Positions 8,703 to 17,887 of a DNA stretch of 64,000 bases are shown here, piece by piece. A model generated the notes under the pieces. That model saw nothing but the letters and a program-made list of their open reading frames with translations. It did not search any database and was not told the DNA's origin. The translations under genes and the position numbers were made by a program. This stretch comes from Daejeonella sp. H1SJ63 (GTDB lineage: Bacteria; Bacteroidota; Bacteroidia; Sphingobacteriales; Sphingobacteriaceae), in contig NZ_JARKMZ010000002.1 in assembly GCF_029360775.1 (NCBI RefSeq), forward strand, positions 62,001 through 126,000, written 5' to 3'. Within the stretch, counting starts at the first letter, position 1. Each line of letters starts with the position of its first letter.

Positions 8703-9599
8703 TCAGCTTCCTTTAGCTGATCTGGTCATCATTTCGAGCATGTCCCACATTTCAGGGCTGATAGCTTCCAATCCATTGAACTGTCCGGCACCCTGAAGCC
8801 ACTCCCCACCATCAATAGTAATCACTTCTCCATTGATATAGGATGAGAAATCAGACATCAGAAATGCCGCAAGATTTGCCAGTTCCTGATGCTCGCCAAC
8901 ACGTTTTAGCGGTACGCGATTTTTGAAATCAAATTTCTTTGCCATTTCCCCCGGAAGCAATCTGTCCCATGCCCCTTTTGTAGGAAAAGGACCGGGTGCA
9001 ATAGCATTATTTCTGATTCCATATTTGCCCCATTCCGCGGCGAGTGAGCGGGTCATGGCAAGTACTCCGCCTTTTGCACATGCAGATGGAACAACATATC
9101 CCGAACCTGTAAATGCGTAGGTGGTTATAATATTTAAGACTGTTCCGGCTTGTTTTTCCTTTATCCAGTGTTTCCCAACTGCCATAGTACAATTGGCACT
9201 GCCTTTCAATACAATATCAATGATGGTTGAAAATGCGTTGGCAGACAAACGTTCAGTAGGTGAGATGAAATTTCCAGCGGCATTATTCAGGAGGCCATTA
9301 ACCTGACCAAATGTTTCCAGAGTTTGTTTCAGAACTTCATCTACTTCCTCAGGTTTGCGTACATCGCACTGCACAGCCAGAACTTTTGCATGATTATTTT
9401 TATCCGCAGAAAGCGCTTCAGATTCCATTTCCTGAGCCGTTTGTGTGAGCACATTGATTTTCCGGCTTGTAATTACCACATTGGCACCCAGTTTAAGAAA
9501 ATAGGTACTCATGGCTCTTCCCAGTCCGGTTCCGCCACCAGTTACAATGATGGTTTTGCCCTGCAGGGCATGATCTCTTAACATGGGTTGATTATACAT
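8703..9599 (-). CDS. 2,4-dienoyl-CoA reductase (SDR family, DECR1-like)
   Basis: 298-residue short-chain dehydrogenase. The NADP-binding motif TGGGTGLG lies at 20-27 and NNAAGN at about 105-110. The usual YxxxK is absent: the segment reads Y161-AFTGSGYVVPSACA-K176. This is the exact layout I recall for mitochondrial 2,4-dienoyl-CoA reductase (catalytic Tyr199 and Lys214 in human DECR1), and the C-terminal part (PGP-PTKGA, ANLAAFLMSD, ING-VI-IDGGEWL) also follows DECR1. The enzyme reduces 2,4-dienoyl-CoA to trans-3-enoyl-CoA with NADPH during degradation of polyunsaturated fatty acids. It is one base downstream of the enoyl-CoA isomerase gene that would use its product, which strengthens the call. 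Confidence 0.88.
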   Translation of the reverse strand: MYNQPMLRDHALQGKTIIVTGGGTGLGRAMSTYFLKLGANVVITSRKINVLTQTAQEMESEALSADKNNHAKVLAVQCDVRKPEEVDEVLKQTLETFGQVNGLLNNAAGNFISPTERLSANAFSTIIDIVLKGSANCTMAVGKHWIKEKQAGTVLNIITTYAFTGSGYVVPSACAKGGVLAMTRSLAAEWGKYGIRNNAIAPGPFPTKGAWDRLLPGEMAKKFDFKNRVPLKRVGEHQELANLAAFLMSDFSSYINGEVITIDGGEWLQGAGQFNGLEAISPEMWDMLEMMTRSAKGS

Positions 9600-9600
9600 A

Positions 9601-10374
9601 TCAGGCAGATTTAGATTTTTGCTGAAGGTTTTGAATAATCGTTTTTAGTATGGAGCGTGTTGAAGGCGACCACCATTGTTCAAGCATATGGTTCAGCATT
9701 TCAGTTGGGTCGGCGCTGACTTTTTTCAAAAGTTCATGCCGGATATTCATTTTACTCTGCTGCCAGGTGTTTTTTTCGAGTTGTATGTATGTCAGCATCT
9801 TTCGTTCTGCAGCATGTAATATGCTTTCAGGATTAACCACTTCATCTACTAATCCGAATTGAAGGGCCTCGGTTGTGCTCATTAATTTGCCTTCCAGTAA
9901 AAATCGGGAGGCATTGGCTGTTCCCAGCCAGAAAGCATATAAATGGAAAATATTTGCAGGTACGATGATGCCCACAGGAACCTCATTCAAACCAATTATG
10001 AATTTGCCTTCAGTCATGATCCGGTAATCGCAGCAAATCGCTAAAACGCACCCTCCCGCCGGGCTGTGGCCGCTGATTGCTGCAATTAACGGCTTTTTAA
10101 AGGAGGCCAGTTCGGTCACTAAAGTCAGAAAATCCAGCCAGAAAGTTCTGATCTGATCTTCATCATAATCGTATAGCTCAATCAGGTCAAGCCCGGCAGA
10201 AAAAAAACCATCCTTTCCTGTCAGGATAAGTCCGGCAATAGAATCATCATTTTCAACATTTCTGATTGTACGTGAAAGCTCTGAAATCATTTCTGAGTTT
10301 ATAGCATTCGATCGGCCACGGTCTAACGAGAGCACTGCTATTTTATCCTTAATTCTGACTTTGATTGTATTCAT
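9601..10374 (-). CDS. Delta3,Delta2-enoyl-CoA isomerase (ECI1-like, crotonase family)
   Basis: 257-residue crotonase-fold protein. The oxyanion hole is formed by FFSAGLDL (57-64) and PAGGC (105-109). Only one acidic catalytic residue, E131 in IIGLNE, is present at the position used by mitochondrial Delta3,Delta2-enoyl-CoA isomerase; together with CCDYRIM this resembles ECI1 rather than hydratases, which need two glutamates. It would move a 3-double bond to trans-2 so that beta-oxidation can continue. The start is 3 bases after the stop of the MG2/plug gene, and the stop is 1 base before the dienoyl-CoA reductase start, so the genes are almost surely cotranscribed. Confidence 0.83.
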   Translation of the reverse strand: MNTIKVRIKDKIAVLSLDRGRSNAINSEMISELSRTIRNVENDDSIAGLILTGKDGFFSAGLDLIELYDYDEDQIRTFWLDFLTLVTELASFKKPLIAAISGHSPAGGCVLAICCDYRIMTEGKFIIGLNEVPVGIIVPANIFHLYAFWLGTANASRFLLEGKLMSTTEALQFGLVDEVVNPESILHAAERKMLTYIQLEKNTWQQSKMNIRHELLKKVSADPTEMLNHMLEQWWSPSTRSILKTIIQNLQQKSKSA

Positions 10375-10377
10375 TTC

Positions 10378-13086
10378 TTATTTAACACTATATCTGTAAA
10401 TCTGTCTGCCTATATTTCCCTGAATATTGATGCCTTCTACCACAACTTTATAATTTCCTGTTCCATCAGCATTATAGAATTCAACATTCGCCCTGCCTGT
10501 AGAATCGCTGAGCACATTCGGATTCCAGTAAATGGTTGTGCGTAAATCCGGTATGGCAGGGTTAATCGCCTGATCTGCATAGTTCGGAGCATAGAACTCA
10601 CGCCCTTTAAAAAATCCCTGCGGATTAAAGCTGACTATCCCGGGTGCAAAGCTCCTGTAATCTTTGTTTACTTCCCCGCGTTTGGTATTAATGACCAGAA
10701 CACCGCCAGATCCTCTCATCCCGTAAATGCCGGTCATTGATCCGCTTTTCAGTACTTCAATGCTTTCCACATCCCTTGGATTTATAGCTGAGAGGAAAGT
10801 AGGATCCATGTATGATCCATCAATAACCAACTGCATAGGTACCGGACCCGTCAGTGAGTTCATACTGCGCATTGAATAAACCATGCCGTTCATTACGATA
10901 ATACCGGGTACTCTGCCCTGTATGCAAATGGCAATGTCATAACAGTTCTCGAGCTGCGCAGAAGTAATCACGGCATCGGCTCTGCCGGCACCATTCAGGT
11001 TAGATGAATTTTTAACTTCCTGTTTTTTCTCTACTATTTTAACCTCATCCAGCATGATATTACGGCTGATCAGACCATATTTTCTGAGTTCGTCATATTG
11101 TGTACGGCTGTTTTTGAGATAGGGCAGGATAGATTTATTGACATTTACCTCCAGCATTGCTTCATTTTTGTTTTTTGTAACCAGCTGCGGGGGAATCCTG
11201 TCAAGCCGGATCTCTACATTTTTCTTGTCGCGCTCATTTCTTGCCTGTACAATGAACTTGGTACTGTCATTAAAGTAAAGGTTGTCAAATACGAATTCTC
11301 CATTTGCATTGGTAAGGGTATCGATCAGGAAAACATTACCCGACGATGAGAACAGGGTTACTTTACCGCCTGCAACCGGTTTGCCGCTTAATGCAATTAC
11401 CTTACCACTGATCTGCATATTGGTTTCAGGACGATAAATCAGGGCAGGGTAAGAATCTGCCATCATATTTTTCCATTCAAAGCGCCTCCAGCCCTGTGTA
11501 AGCATCAGATGGTCGAGCTGCCTGACTTTGTTCTGATCAATATCTGTAAAATAGTAATTTGGTCTTTCAATAAAGCCTTTCAGATCAGAACTGAGCAAAA
11601 GATTTGAAATGATCGTAGTTTCCGATTCTTCATCTGAAGGAACTTTACTTTCATCAATAACAGCTACTGATAAGCTTCCTGTTGTTGCTATTCCTTCAGG
11701 GCTGCCGACATTAAATTCAAGCTTTGTTTTTTCACGTTTTTTATACTCTGCTTTATCACTTGCAATACCGATCTGCAGAAAATCTGAGTGGTTTATAAAA
11801 ACCAGGCGTTCAGCAACAGGCTCATTTTGAGGAGAAAATAAGGTAAGCTGAAGAATGCCGGTTGGGAATCGGGATTTTGGGATACTTGCATTGAAGGTTT
11901 TGGATACAAGTTTATTTCTGGAAACAAAATGCACCTGTCCGTTGGTTTGAGCTACCAGTGTAAGTTCATCCTCTTCTCTGGCAGATACAGAAGTGGAAAC
12001 TCTGATCTTAAGTTCAGCAGGGTTGGAGTTATCGGCACTTAAAACATAACCCTGTGATTTAATTCGCGGTAATTTAAAAGTTTTTTCAGATCCATCTTCA
12101 AAGCGAACGGTTGCAGTGTAGATGTCATTCCCGTTCGGACGCAGATTGAAAGCCCCCATACCCGCGTGCTCTGACTTGAATTCAGCCAGGCGTTCATTAT
12201 TCTGATTGCTGATGTATCCGCTAATGGCAATACCCAGACCATCTGATCTTACAGCTTTGAAGGCAACTTGCGTACTAATTCCGTTGACAAGATCACCGCT
12301 TTCAGGAAAAAACTGAATATCTGATTCGCTGGAGGTCGATTTTACAGGGAAGTTTTTGCTGAGGACTTTTTTCTCATCCAGACGGATAGTGGTCATGATC
12401 CTGCCAGATTTCAAAACAAATGGCTGATTATTTACGAAAGTGATCTGCAGATTTCCTTTTGCATCGGTAAGCCCTTTTCCCTTCAGGATGCTTCTGAAAT
12501 CAAGTTCAATCTGATAGTTTACCTCTTTTCCGGCCAATGGTTCTCCGGCCATATCGGTATAATTTATCACCGCAGTAACCTTCTGGCCCCTTGGTTCTTT
12601 ACTGTAGGAATAATCAACCTGTGTGAGTACTGTGTTAGATATGGAATTGCCAATGCTGATTGTCTTGTCGAAGAAATATTCTTCACCAAAATTTCTCATC
12701 CAGGTAGTATAGGCTCTGATTCGGTAATTGCCTTCACGAAGGGAATCTGTCAGGTTAAAATCGCCAGAGCACAAACCCATATTGAGCGGTATTTTAAGCG
12801 ATTTTTTGACGGAGTCTTTATCATTGATCAGCTCAACGTAAAGAACTTTACTCAGGTTGGATAATTCATTTTTCTCAGCATTAACTACATAAGCTTTAAA
12901 CCAGATATTATCTCCGATTGCATAGTAGGGCTTGTCGAGATGAAGATGAACTTTTTCCTGAGGATATCCCAGTCTGTATTTTTCAATCTGCCGAAGGATC
13001 TTTTTCAGGGGTTCATCATCTCTGATGAATCCGGTTACCAGCATCGAAGCAAAGACAAACAATATAAATAAAAAACTCTTTTTCAT
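10378..13086 (-). CDS. MG2-domain / TonB-plug-domain exported protein without a barrel
   Basis: 902 residues beginning with a signal peptide (about 1-20). Residues about 37-145 form a macroglobulin MG2-like domain with the HLHLDKPYYAIGDNIWFKAYV strand. More macroglobulin-like strands follow to about 460, then a carboxypeptidase-regulatory-like (transthyretin) domain at about 555-620 (ISGKV-ALSGKPVAGGKVTL), and a TonB-receptor plug domain at about 700-800 (PGIIVM, LVIDG, IEVLKSGSM--IYGMRGSGGVLVI). The C-terminus has about 100 more residues but no 22-strand receptor barrel. Such proteins are common in Pedobacter relatives; their role is unknown, perhaps as a periplasmic or surface-bound protein partner. 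It heads the operon containing the two unsaturated-fatty-acid enzymes. No gene symbol can be supported. Confidence 0.82.
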   Translation of the reverse strand: MKKSFLFILFVFASMLVTGFIRDDEPLKKILRQIEKYRLGYPQEKVHLHLDKPYYAIGDNIWFKAYVVNAEKNELSNLSKVLYVELINDKDSVKKSLKIPLNMGLCSGDFNLTDSLREGNYRIRAYTTWMRNFGEEYFFDKTISIGNSISNTVLTQVDYSYSKEPRGQKVTAVINYTDMAGEPLAGKEVNYQIELDFRSILKGKGLTDAKGNLQITFVNNQPFVLKSGRIMTTIRLDEKKVLSKNFPVKSTSSESDIQFFPESGDLVNGISTQVAFKAVRSDGLGIAISGYISNQNNERLAEFKSEHAGMGAFNLRPNGNDIYTATVRFEDGSEKTFKLPRIKSQGYVLSADNSNPAELKIRVSTSVSAREEDELTLVAQTNGQVHFVSRNKLVSKTFNASIPKSRFPTGILQLTLFSPQNEPVAERLVFINHSDFLQIGIASDKAEYKKREKTKLEFNVGSPEGIATTGSLSVAVIDESKVPSDEESETTIISNLLLSSDLKGFIERPNYYFTDIDQNKVRQLDHLMLTQGWRRFEWKNMMADSYPALIYRPETNMQISGKVIALSGKPVAGGKVTLFSSSGNVFLIDTLTNANGEFVFDNLYFNDSTKFIVQARNERDKKNVEIRLDRIPPQLVTKNKNEAMLEVNVNKSILPYLKNSRTQYDELRKYGLISRNIMLDEVKIVEKKQEVKNSSNLNGAGRADAVITSAQLENCYDIAICIQGRVPGIIVMNGMVYSMRSMNSLTGPVPMQLVIDGSYMDPTFLSAINPRDVESIEVLKSGSMTGIYGMRGSGGVLVINTKRGEVNKDYRSFAPGIVSFNPQGFFKGREFYAPNYADQAINPAIPDLRTTIYWNPNVLSDSTGRANVEFYNADGTGNYKVVVEGINIQGNIGRQIYRYSVK

Positions 13087-13163
13087 GGTTAGTTAATAAG
13101 AGCAGTGCTTGAGAGGGATCTATAGCTTTACCCCTGATCTTCTCACTCAGCCAGTACAAAATA

Positions 13164-13195
13164 CTAAGCCTCAATTTAAAGAAATTGAGGCTTAG
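13164..13195 (-). terminator. Perfect 14-bp hairpin downstream of dcd
   Basis: Arms 13164-13177 and 13182-13195 are perfectly complementary around a 4-base loop. On the minus strand the stem follows the dCTP deaminase stop codon by about 36 bases and is followed by TATTTTGT, so it reads as an intrinsic terminator for that gene. Confidence 0.75.
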
Positions 13196-13231
13196 TTATG
13201 TATAATATACGATTTATTTAGTGCTTTAGTC

Positions 13232-13768
13232 TCAGAAGGAATTCTTCCACATCATACTTTCCACAGGCCGGGTTGTTTTATTATTGTATTTAGCATTGCT
13301 TTTGGTGTTGTACATGGTATTTACTTCACCATCAACCACAAAATAGATCAATTGTCCGATTGGCATTCCTGCATAAATTTTTACAGGCTGTGCACATGAA
13401 ATTTCAAGTGTCCATGTATTGCAGAACCCTACATCTCCTTTTCCTGCCGTCGCATGGATGTCGATACCCAGACGACCGGTGCTTGATTTTCCTTCAAGAA
13501 AGGGAACATGCCTGTGAGTTTCTGTATACTCGAGGGTTACTCCCAGATACAGGGTATTGGGTTGCAGAACAAAACCATCTTTAGGGATCTCGAAATGATC
13601 AATCTCATTATGAGCTTTTGCATCAAGCACTCTGTTTCTGTATGTTGCCAGATATTTTCCCAGATGTACATCATAGGAATTGGTACCCAAACACTCCTTT
13701 TTGAAGGGCTCAATAATAATATTCCCTTTTTCTATTTCTTCCAGTATGAGTTTATCAGAAAGTATCAT
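13232..13768 (-). CDS. dcd: dCTP deaminase
   Basis: 178 residues matching dCTP deaminase of the dUTPase superfamily, which converts dCTP to dUTP in dTTP synthesis. Seen: the N-terminal MILSDK--L-EI-KG, G-NSYDVHLG at 28-37, the nucleotide-binding EGKSSTGRLG at 92-101, the HATAGKGDVGF segment at 105-115 and the catalytic-type glutamate E122 in TWTLEI, then AGMPIGQL-YF. Length fits the family (about 175-195). The gene has its own hairpin terminator and is transcribed divergently from the phosphopantetheinyl transferase gene, with 70 bases between the starts. Confidence 0.92.
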   Translation of the reverse strand: MILSDKLILEEIEKGNIIIEPFKKECLGTNSYDVHLGKYLATYRNRVLDAKAHNEIDHFEIPKDGFVLQPNTLYLGVTLEYTETHRHVPFLEGKSSTGRLGIDIHATAGKGDVGFCNTWTLEISCAQPVKIYAGMPIGQLIYFVVDGEVNTMYNTKSNAKYNNKTTRPVESMMWKNSF

Positions 13769-13782
13769 AAATAAGCATAAGA

Positions 13783-13818
13783 TTTGGTCTAAAATATGAT
13801 TAATTTGAGATAGTTTTG
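13783..13818 (+). promoter_or_regulatory. Candidate Bacteroidota promoter for the Sfp-lipB pair
   Basis: TAGTTTTG at 13811-13818 fits the Bacteroidota -7 consensus TAnnTTTG exactly, and TTTG at 13783-13786 could be the -33 element, though the 24-base spacer is a little long. The start codon follows 20 bases later. Pattern match only. Confidence 0.4.
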
Positions 13819-13838
13819 CAGGTATTTTATTTTTAAAA

Positions 13839-14492
13839 ATGGCTCTGGCTTATCACAAGGAAATTGACCAATATACCTCTTTTGCAATCTGGAAGATAGA
13901 AGAAACAGCTGAGGATTTAATCAAACAGTTACAGTTAAAGGAACACGAACGTGCTTACCTTGAAACCCTGAGTAATGGTAAAAGAAATATTCACTGGCTG
14001 AGTACAAGAGTTCTTCTGAGAAGAATGATGGATACAGATGATTATATTGATTGCAGAGTTGATTCCAATGGTAAACCATATCTGAGCAATTTTCCCCATT
14101 TTATCTCCCTGAGTCATTCTTATGACTATGCCGCGGTAATGGTGAGTAAGAATAAGGCAGTTGGAATCGATATAGAACTGATTAAGGATAAAATTGAGCG
14201 GATTGCCGGGAAGTTCATGAGCCGGGAAGAGCTTGATTTTATAGGCAGCAAAGATCGTATTGAACATTTATATGCATGCTGGTGTGCCAAGGAGGCTATC
14301 TATAAGCTTCATGGAAAGAAGAATGTCAGTTTTCTGGATAATATTAAACTAAAGCCATTTCAATATGAAGGCAGAGGTTTATTTGATGGAATACTTGATC
14401 TTGGTGCCAGGCAAAAGGAGTTCAGGGTGCACTATGAGAAATTTGATGGTTATATGATTGGATATGTAGCGGATTTTGGAAATGAAAAATAA
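13839..14492 (+). CDS. 4'-phosphopantetheinyl transferase (Sfp type)
   Basis: 217 residues with the Sfp-type transferase motifs: GKPYL (about 79-83), FISLSHS (about 88-94), the Mg-binding GIDIE (about 111-115) and the signature WCAKEAIYK (about 147-155). It transfers the phosphopantetheine arm of CoA to a serine of acyl- or peptidyl-carrier proteins. The Sfp-like length and the absence of a separate short AcpS gene nearby suggest it may serve the fatty-acid carrier protein or a secondary-metabolite synthase; no synthase genes are in this window. Its 3' end overlaps the lipB start by 11 bases, so the two are translationally linked. Confidence 0.9.
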   Translation: MALAYHKEIDQYTSFAIWKIEETAEDLIKQLQLKEHERAYLETLSNGKRNIHWLSTRVLLRRMMDTDDYIDCRVDSNGKPYLSNFPHFISLSHSYDYAAVMVSKNKAVGIDIELIKDKIERIAGKFMSREELDFIGSKDRIEHLYACWCAKEAIYKLHGKKNVSFLDNIKLKPFQYEGRGLFDGILDLGARQKEFRVHYEKFDGYMIGYVADFGNEK

Positions 14493-15180
14493 GAAAGTAA
14501 TTTTTCAGGACTGGGGTTTGCTTGATTATCAGCAGGCCTGGGACAGGCAGGAAGCGGTCTTTGCGGAAACTCTGGCTGAAAAATCACTCAACCGGACAAA
14601 TGGGACAGATAATCCTGTTACAAATTATCTGATTTTTGTGGAACATCCTCATGTGTATACTTTGGGTAAGAGCGGAAAGCCTGAAAATCTGCTCCTTGAT
14701 GAGGAGGGTTTGAAAGCGAAGGAGGCAGCTTATTATAAGATTAATCGTGGAGGGGATATTACTTACCATGGCCCGGGACAAATTGTTGGCTACCCTATCC
14801 TTGATCTGGATAATTTCTTCACTGACATACACCTGTATTTGCGTACTCTTGAAGAGGCTGTTATTCTTACGCTGGCCGATTATGGTATAAAAAGCGGCCG
14901 TTATGAAGGTTATACAGGGGTATGGCTGGATGCAGATAATGATAAAGCCAGAAAGATATGCGCAATGGGAGTGAGATGCAGTCGCTGGGTAACCATGCAT
15001 GGGTTTGCCTTTAATGTGAACACCGATCTGAACTATTTTAAAAATATTGTTCCCTGCGGAATTGACGACAAAGACGTTACATCATTGGAGCGTGAACTTG
15101 GGTATAAACCTGACATTGAAGAAGTTAGACAGAAACTTAAGAAGCATATTTCAAATCTGTTTGAGATGGAACTTTGCTGA
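14482..15180 (+). CDS. lipB: Lipoyl(octanoyl) transferase LipB
   Basis: 232 residues from the ATG at 14482; a TTG two codons upstream is possible but the ATG is favoured. LipB moves octanoyl groups from acyl carrier protein to the lipoyl domains of 2-oxoacid dehydrogenases and GcvH. Seen: LIFVEHPHVYTLGKSG, the RGGDITYHGPGQIVGYPI signature (89-106), and the acyl-transfer pair K158 (in ARKICAMGVR) and C192 (in IVPCGI), corresponding to the catalytic Lys and Cys of the family. Overlap with the phosphopantetheinyl transferase gene makes biological sense, since both act on carrier-protein chemistry. A strong hairpin terminator follows. Confidence 0.95.
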   Translation: MKNKKVIFQDWGLLDYQQAWDRQEAVFAETLAEKSLNRTNGTDNPVTNYLIFVEHPHVYTLGKSGKPENLLLDEEGLKAKEAAYYKINRGGDITYHGPGQIVGYPILDLDNFFTDIHLYLRTLEEAVILTLADYGIKSGRYEGYTGVWLDADNDKARKICAMGVRCSRWVTMHGFAFNVNTDLNYFKNIVPCGIDDKDVTSLERELGYKPDIEEVRQKLKKHISNLFEMELC

Positions 15181-15223
15181 GATCCGGGCAACCGGGGTAT
15201 TCAGCGCTTCCTCTATGAGGGCA

Positions 15224-15264
15224 ATAAAAAAGGCTTCTCTGATAATCAGAGAAGCCTTTTTTAT
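15224..15264. terminator. Strong bidirectional terminator between lipB and groL
   Basis: A perfect 19-bp stem (15224-15242 with 15246-15264) closes on a 3-base loop. The core AGGCTTCTCTGA is flanked by an A-run on one side and a T-run on the other, so it should stop both lipB (+) and groL (-) transcripts, which converge here. Confidence 0.92.
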
Positions 15265-15281
15265 GTAAGGAGAGAATGTTA

Positions 15282-16919
15282 TTACATCATTCCGCCCATG
15301 CCACCGCCACCCATCGGAGGCATAGCAGCACCTTTTTCATCTTCAGGATCATCAGCTAATACTACCTCAGTAGTTAAAAGCATAGCTGCGATAGAAGCCG
15401 CATTTTCCAATGCTATACGGCTAACTTTAGTAGGATCAATAACCCCAGCACCAATCATGTTTTCAAACACATCAGTACGTGCATTATATCCGAAATCAGC
15501 TTTACCTTCTTTCACCTTCTGAACAATGATCGAACCTTCGATACCTGCATTCTGGCAGATCTGACGAAGAGGCTCTTCGATAGCACGTCTGATGATCTGG
15601 ATACCTGTATTTTCGTCTTCGTTTGATCCTTTAAGGTTAGCTAAAGCTTCAATAGAGCGAATGAAAGCAACACCACCACCGGCAACGATACCTTCTTCAA
15701 CAGCCGCACGGGTTGCATGTAAAGCATCATCAACGCGGTCTTTCTTTTCTTTCATCTCAACTTCAGTAGCTGCACCAACATAAAGTACTGCAACACCACC
15801 TGAAAGCTTAGCTAAACGTTCCTGTAATTTTTCTTTATCATAATCAGATGTAGTAGTCTCGATTTGAGATTTGATCTGGTTTACACGTGCTTTGATATCG
15901 TCTGATTTACCAGCGCCATTGATTACGATAGTATTATCTTTATCAACAACAACTTTCTCTGCCTGACCTAAGTAAGTAAGGTCTGCATTTTCCAGTTTGT
16001 AACCTCTTTCTTCAGAGATAACAGTACCACCTGTCAGGATCGCAATATCTTCAAGCATTGCTTTACGGCGATCGCCGAATCCGGGAGCCTTAACTGCTGC
16101 AACTTTCAGAGAACCGCGAATCTTGTTAACTACCAAAGTAGCTAATGCTTCACCGTCAAGATCTTCGGCAATGATCAATAATGGCTTTCCGGTTTGAACC
16201 TGCTTCTCAAGAACCGGAAGTAATTCTTTCATTGAAGAAATCTTCTTGTCATAGATCAGGATGTAAGGATTATCCAGCTCAACTTCCATTTTATCAGCAT
16301 TGGTTACGAAGTATGGAGATAAATATCCACGATCAAACTGCATACCTTCCACTGTTTTCATTTCAGTTTCAGTACCTTTTGCTTCTTCAACAGTGATTAC
16401 CCCATCTTTTCCAACTTTAGCCATAGCATCAGCGATCAATGTACCGATCACTTCATCATTGTTGGCAGAGATAGAAGCTACCTGTTTGATTTTATTATTG
16501 TCTTCGCCAACAGACTGCGACTGAGTTTTTAAGTTAGCAACAACAGCAGAAACTGCCTTGTCGATACCACGCTTAAGATCCATTGGGTTTGCACCCGCTG
16601 CCACATTCTTAATACCTGCAGTAACGATAGCCTGCGCTAAAACCGTTGCAGTTGTAGTACCGTCTCCGGCCTGATCAGCTGTTTTTGATGCAACTTCCTT
16701 AACCATTTGAGCACCCATGTTCTCAAGGGCGTCTTTTAATTCAATTTCTTTGGCAACCGTAACACCGTCTTTAGTGATTGCAGGTGAACCAAATTTCTTA
16801 TCAATAATTACGTTACGTCCTTTTGGTCCAAGAGTTACTTTTACTGCATTGGCAAGAATATCCACGCCTCTTTTCAGAGCATCACGTGCTTCAACATTGT
16901 ATTTAACTTGTTTTGACAT
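15282..16919 (-). CDS. groL: Chaperonin GroEL
   Basis: 545 residues, the standard Hsp60 length. Seen: the N-terminal [10 protein letters not shown] and [13 protein letters not shown] nucleotide-binding region, [13 protein letters not shown], the apical-domain segment [31 protein letters not shown], and the C-terminal GGM-rich tail ending in GGMM. GroEL folds newly made proteins in the cytosol inside a double-ring cage capped by GroES. The groS gene lies 109 bases upstream on the same strand. No CIRCE operator is visible ahead of the pair. Confidence 0.98.
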   Translation of the reverse strand: MSKQVKYNVEARDALKRGVDILANAVKVTLGPKGRNVIIDKKFGSPAITKDGVTVAKEIELKDALENMGAQMVKEVASKTADQAGDGTTTATVLAQAIVTAGIKNVAAGANPMDLKRGIDKAVSAVVANLKTQSQSVGEDNNKIKQVASISANNDEVIGTLIADAMAKVGKDGVITVEEAKGTETEMKTVEGMQFDRGYLSPYFVTNADKMEVELDNPYILIYDKKISSMKELLPVLEKQVQTGKPLLIIAEDLDGEALATLVVNKIRGSLKVAAVKAPGFGDRRKAMLEDIAILTGGTVISEERGYKLENADLTYLGQAEKVVVDKDNTIVINGAGKSDDIKARVNQIKSQIETTTSDYDKEKLQERLAKLSGGVAVLYVGAATEVEMKEKKDRVDDALHATRAAVEEGIVAGGGVAFIRSIEALANLKGSNEDENTGIQIIRRAIEEPLRQICQNAGIEGSIIVQKVKEGKADFGYNARTDVFENMIGAGVIDPTKVSRIALENAASIAAMLLTTEVVLADDPEDEKGAAMPPMGGGGMGGMM

Positions 16920-17028
16920 TTTTTAAGATTTTAGATGCTGGAGTTAATTCAAACTGATGTTTGTGTCAAACTCCCGGGTTTAAATTTAATTTCGGAATTT
17001 GATGTCTGAGATCTGACATCCGTCTTCA

Positions 17029-17322
17029 TTATAATGTTGCAAAAATATCTGACTCACGCATGATCAGATACTCTTTACCTTCATGAGTGATTTCAGTACC
17101 GGCATACTTGCCGTATAATACTACATCTCCTACCTTATAGGCCATAGGGATTAAAGTTCCGGTTTGCTCTGCATATTTGCCCGGCCCTACAGCTACAACA
17201 GTGCCTTTTTGAGGTTTTTCTTTTGCCGTATCAGGAATATAAAGTCCTGAAGCTGTTTTTTCTTCAGCCGGAGCAGCTTCTATAACTACCCGGTCTGCGC
17301 TAGGTTTGATATTTAATGCCAT
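17029..17322 (-). CDS. groS: Co-chaperonin GroES
   Basis: 97 residues with the GroES fold: [12 protein letters not shown] at the N-terminus, the mobile-loop region [19 protein letters not shown] that contacts Gro[12 protein letters not shown], and [15 protein letters not shown] near the end. It caps the GroEL ring. It is the first gene of the groSL pair and has a promoter-like element about 60 bases ahead of its start codon. Confidence 0.97.
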   Translation of the reverse strand: MALNIKPSADRVVIEAAPAEEKTASGLYIPDTAKEKPQKGTVVAVGPGKYAEQTGTLIPMAYKVGDVVLYGKYAGTEITHEGKEYLIMRESDIFATL

Positions 17323-17378
17323 ATTATTATGTATTTAATTAATTGAATTTTTCGTGTATTTATCGTCATGAATTATGC

Positions 17379-17409
17379 CAAATGTCTTTTGCTATCTTTT
17401 CTTGTCAAA
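17379..17409 (-). promoter_or_regulatory. Candidate promoter for groS-groL
   Basis: On the minus strand TTTG (17409-17406) is followed after 19 bases by GACATTTG (17386-17379), which differs from the Bacteroidota -7 consensus TAnnTTTG by one base. The position, about 57 bases ahead of the groS start, is suitable. Pattern match only. Confidence 0.4.
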
Positions 17410-17490
17410 TTTTCATTTACATGAACTTGTGTACTGCAATTTTATACATAATCCGGTGTCAAGCTGTCAGTTAAATGTCAGCAGGTATTC

Positions 17491-17520
17491 AAAAAAAAAG
17501 GCCACCTCTCAGAGGTAGCC
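17491..17520 (-). terminator. Intrinsic terminator after secG
   Basis: Reading the minus strand, a 10-bp stem (17520-17511 with 17509-17500, one G-U pair) is followed directly by nine T residues. It lies about 20 bases after the secG stop and separates the miaB-to-secG operon from groSL. Confidence 0.85.
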
Positions 17521-17540
17521 TGTACTCATTTTATCTTTAA

Positions 17541-17882
17541 TTACTTTTTAGTTGTATCTGCAACAGGTGTTGAAAGTCCTGAAGGTGCAGCAACAGGAGC
17601 TGCAGCAGGCTTATTAATCTGGTTCTGGATATCATTTTGTTCCTGATTAACTACTCCGCCTCTCGGGATAACAACATTTATCATCAGGGCTAAAACCATC
17701 AGGGAAACAGCAAGAACCCATGTGCCCTTTTCAAGAAAATCCCCTGTTCTCTGAACACCCATAATATTGTTGGATCCGGCAAAACCTGAAGATAAACCAC
17801 CACCCTTAGGATTTTGGATCAAAATGATCAGTACTAACAATACACAAACAAGGATTGCCAGAATAACAACTGTATATAACAT
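17541..17882 (-). CDS. secG: Preprotein translocase subunit SecG
   Basis: 113 residues. Two membrane helices (about 3-24 and 53-72) flank the SecG signature loop QNPKGGGLSSGFAGSNNIMG. The C-terminal 30 residues are a Pro/Ala-rich tail typical of Bacteroidota SecG. The protein is a small non-essential partner of the SecYE channel. It is the last gene of a minus-strand operon, 5 bases after the TPR-protein gene, and is followed by an intrinsic terminator. Confidence 0.95.
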   Translation of the reverse strand: MLYTVVILAILVCVLLVLIILIQNPKGGGLSSGFAGSNNIMGVQRTGDFLEKGTWVLAVSLMVLALMINVVIPRGGVVNQEQNDIQNQINKPAAAPVAAPSGLSTPVADTTKK

Positions 17883-17887
17883 ATCTT

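Noticed and set aside
15298-16926. Several open frames on the plus strand across groL
   Set aside because: They are shadows of GroEL codons in other frames, with no motif of their own.
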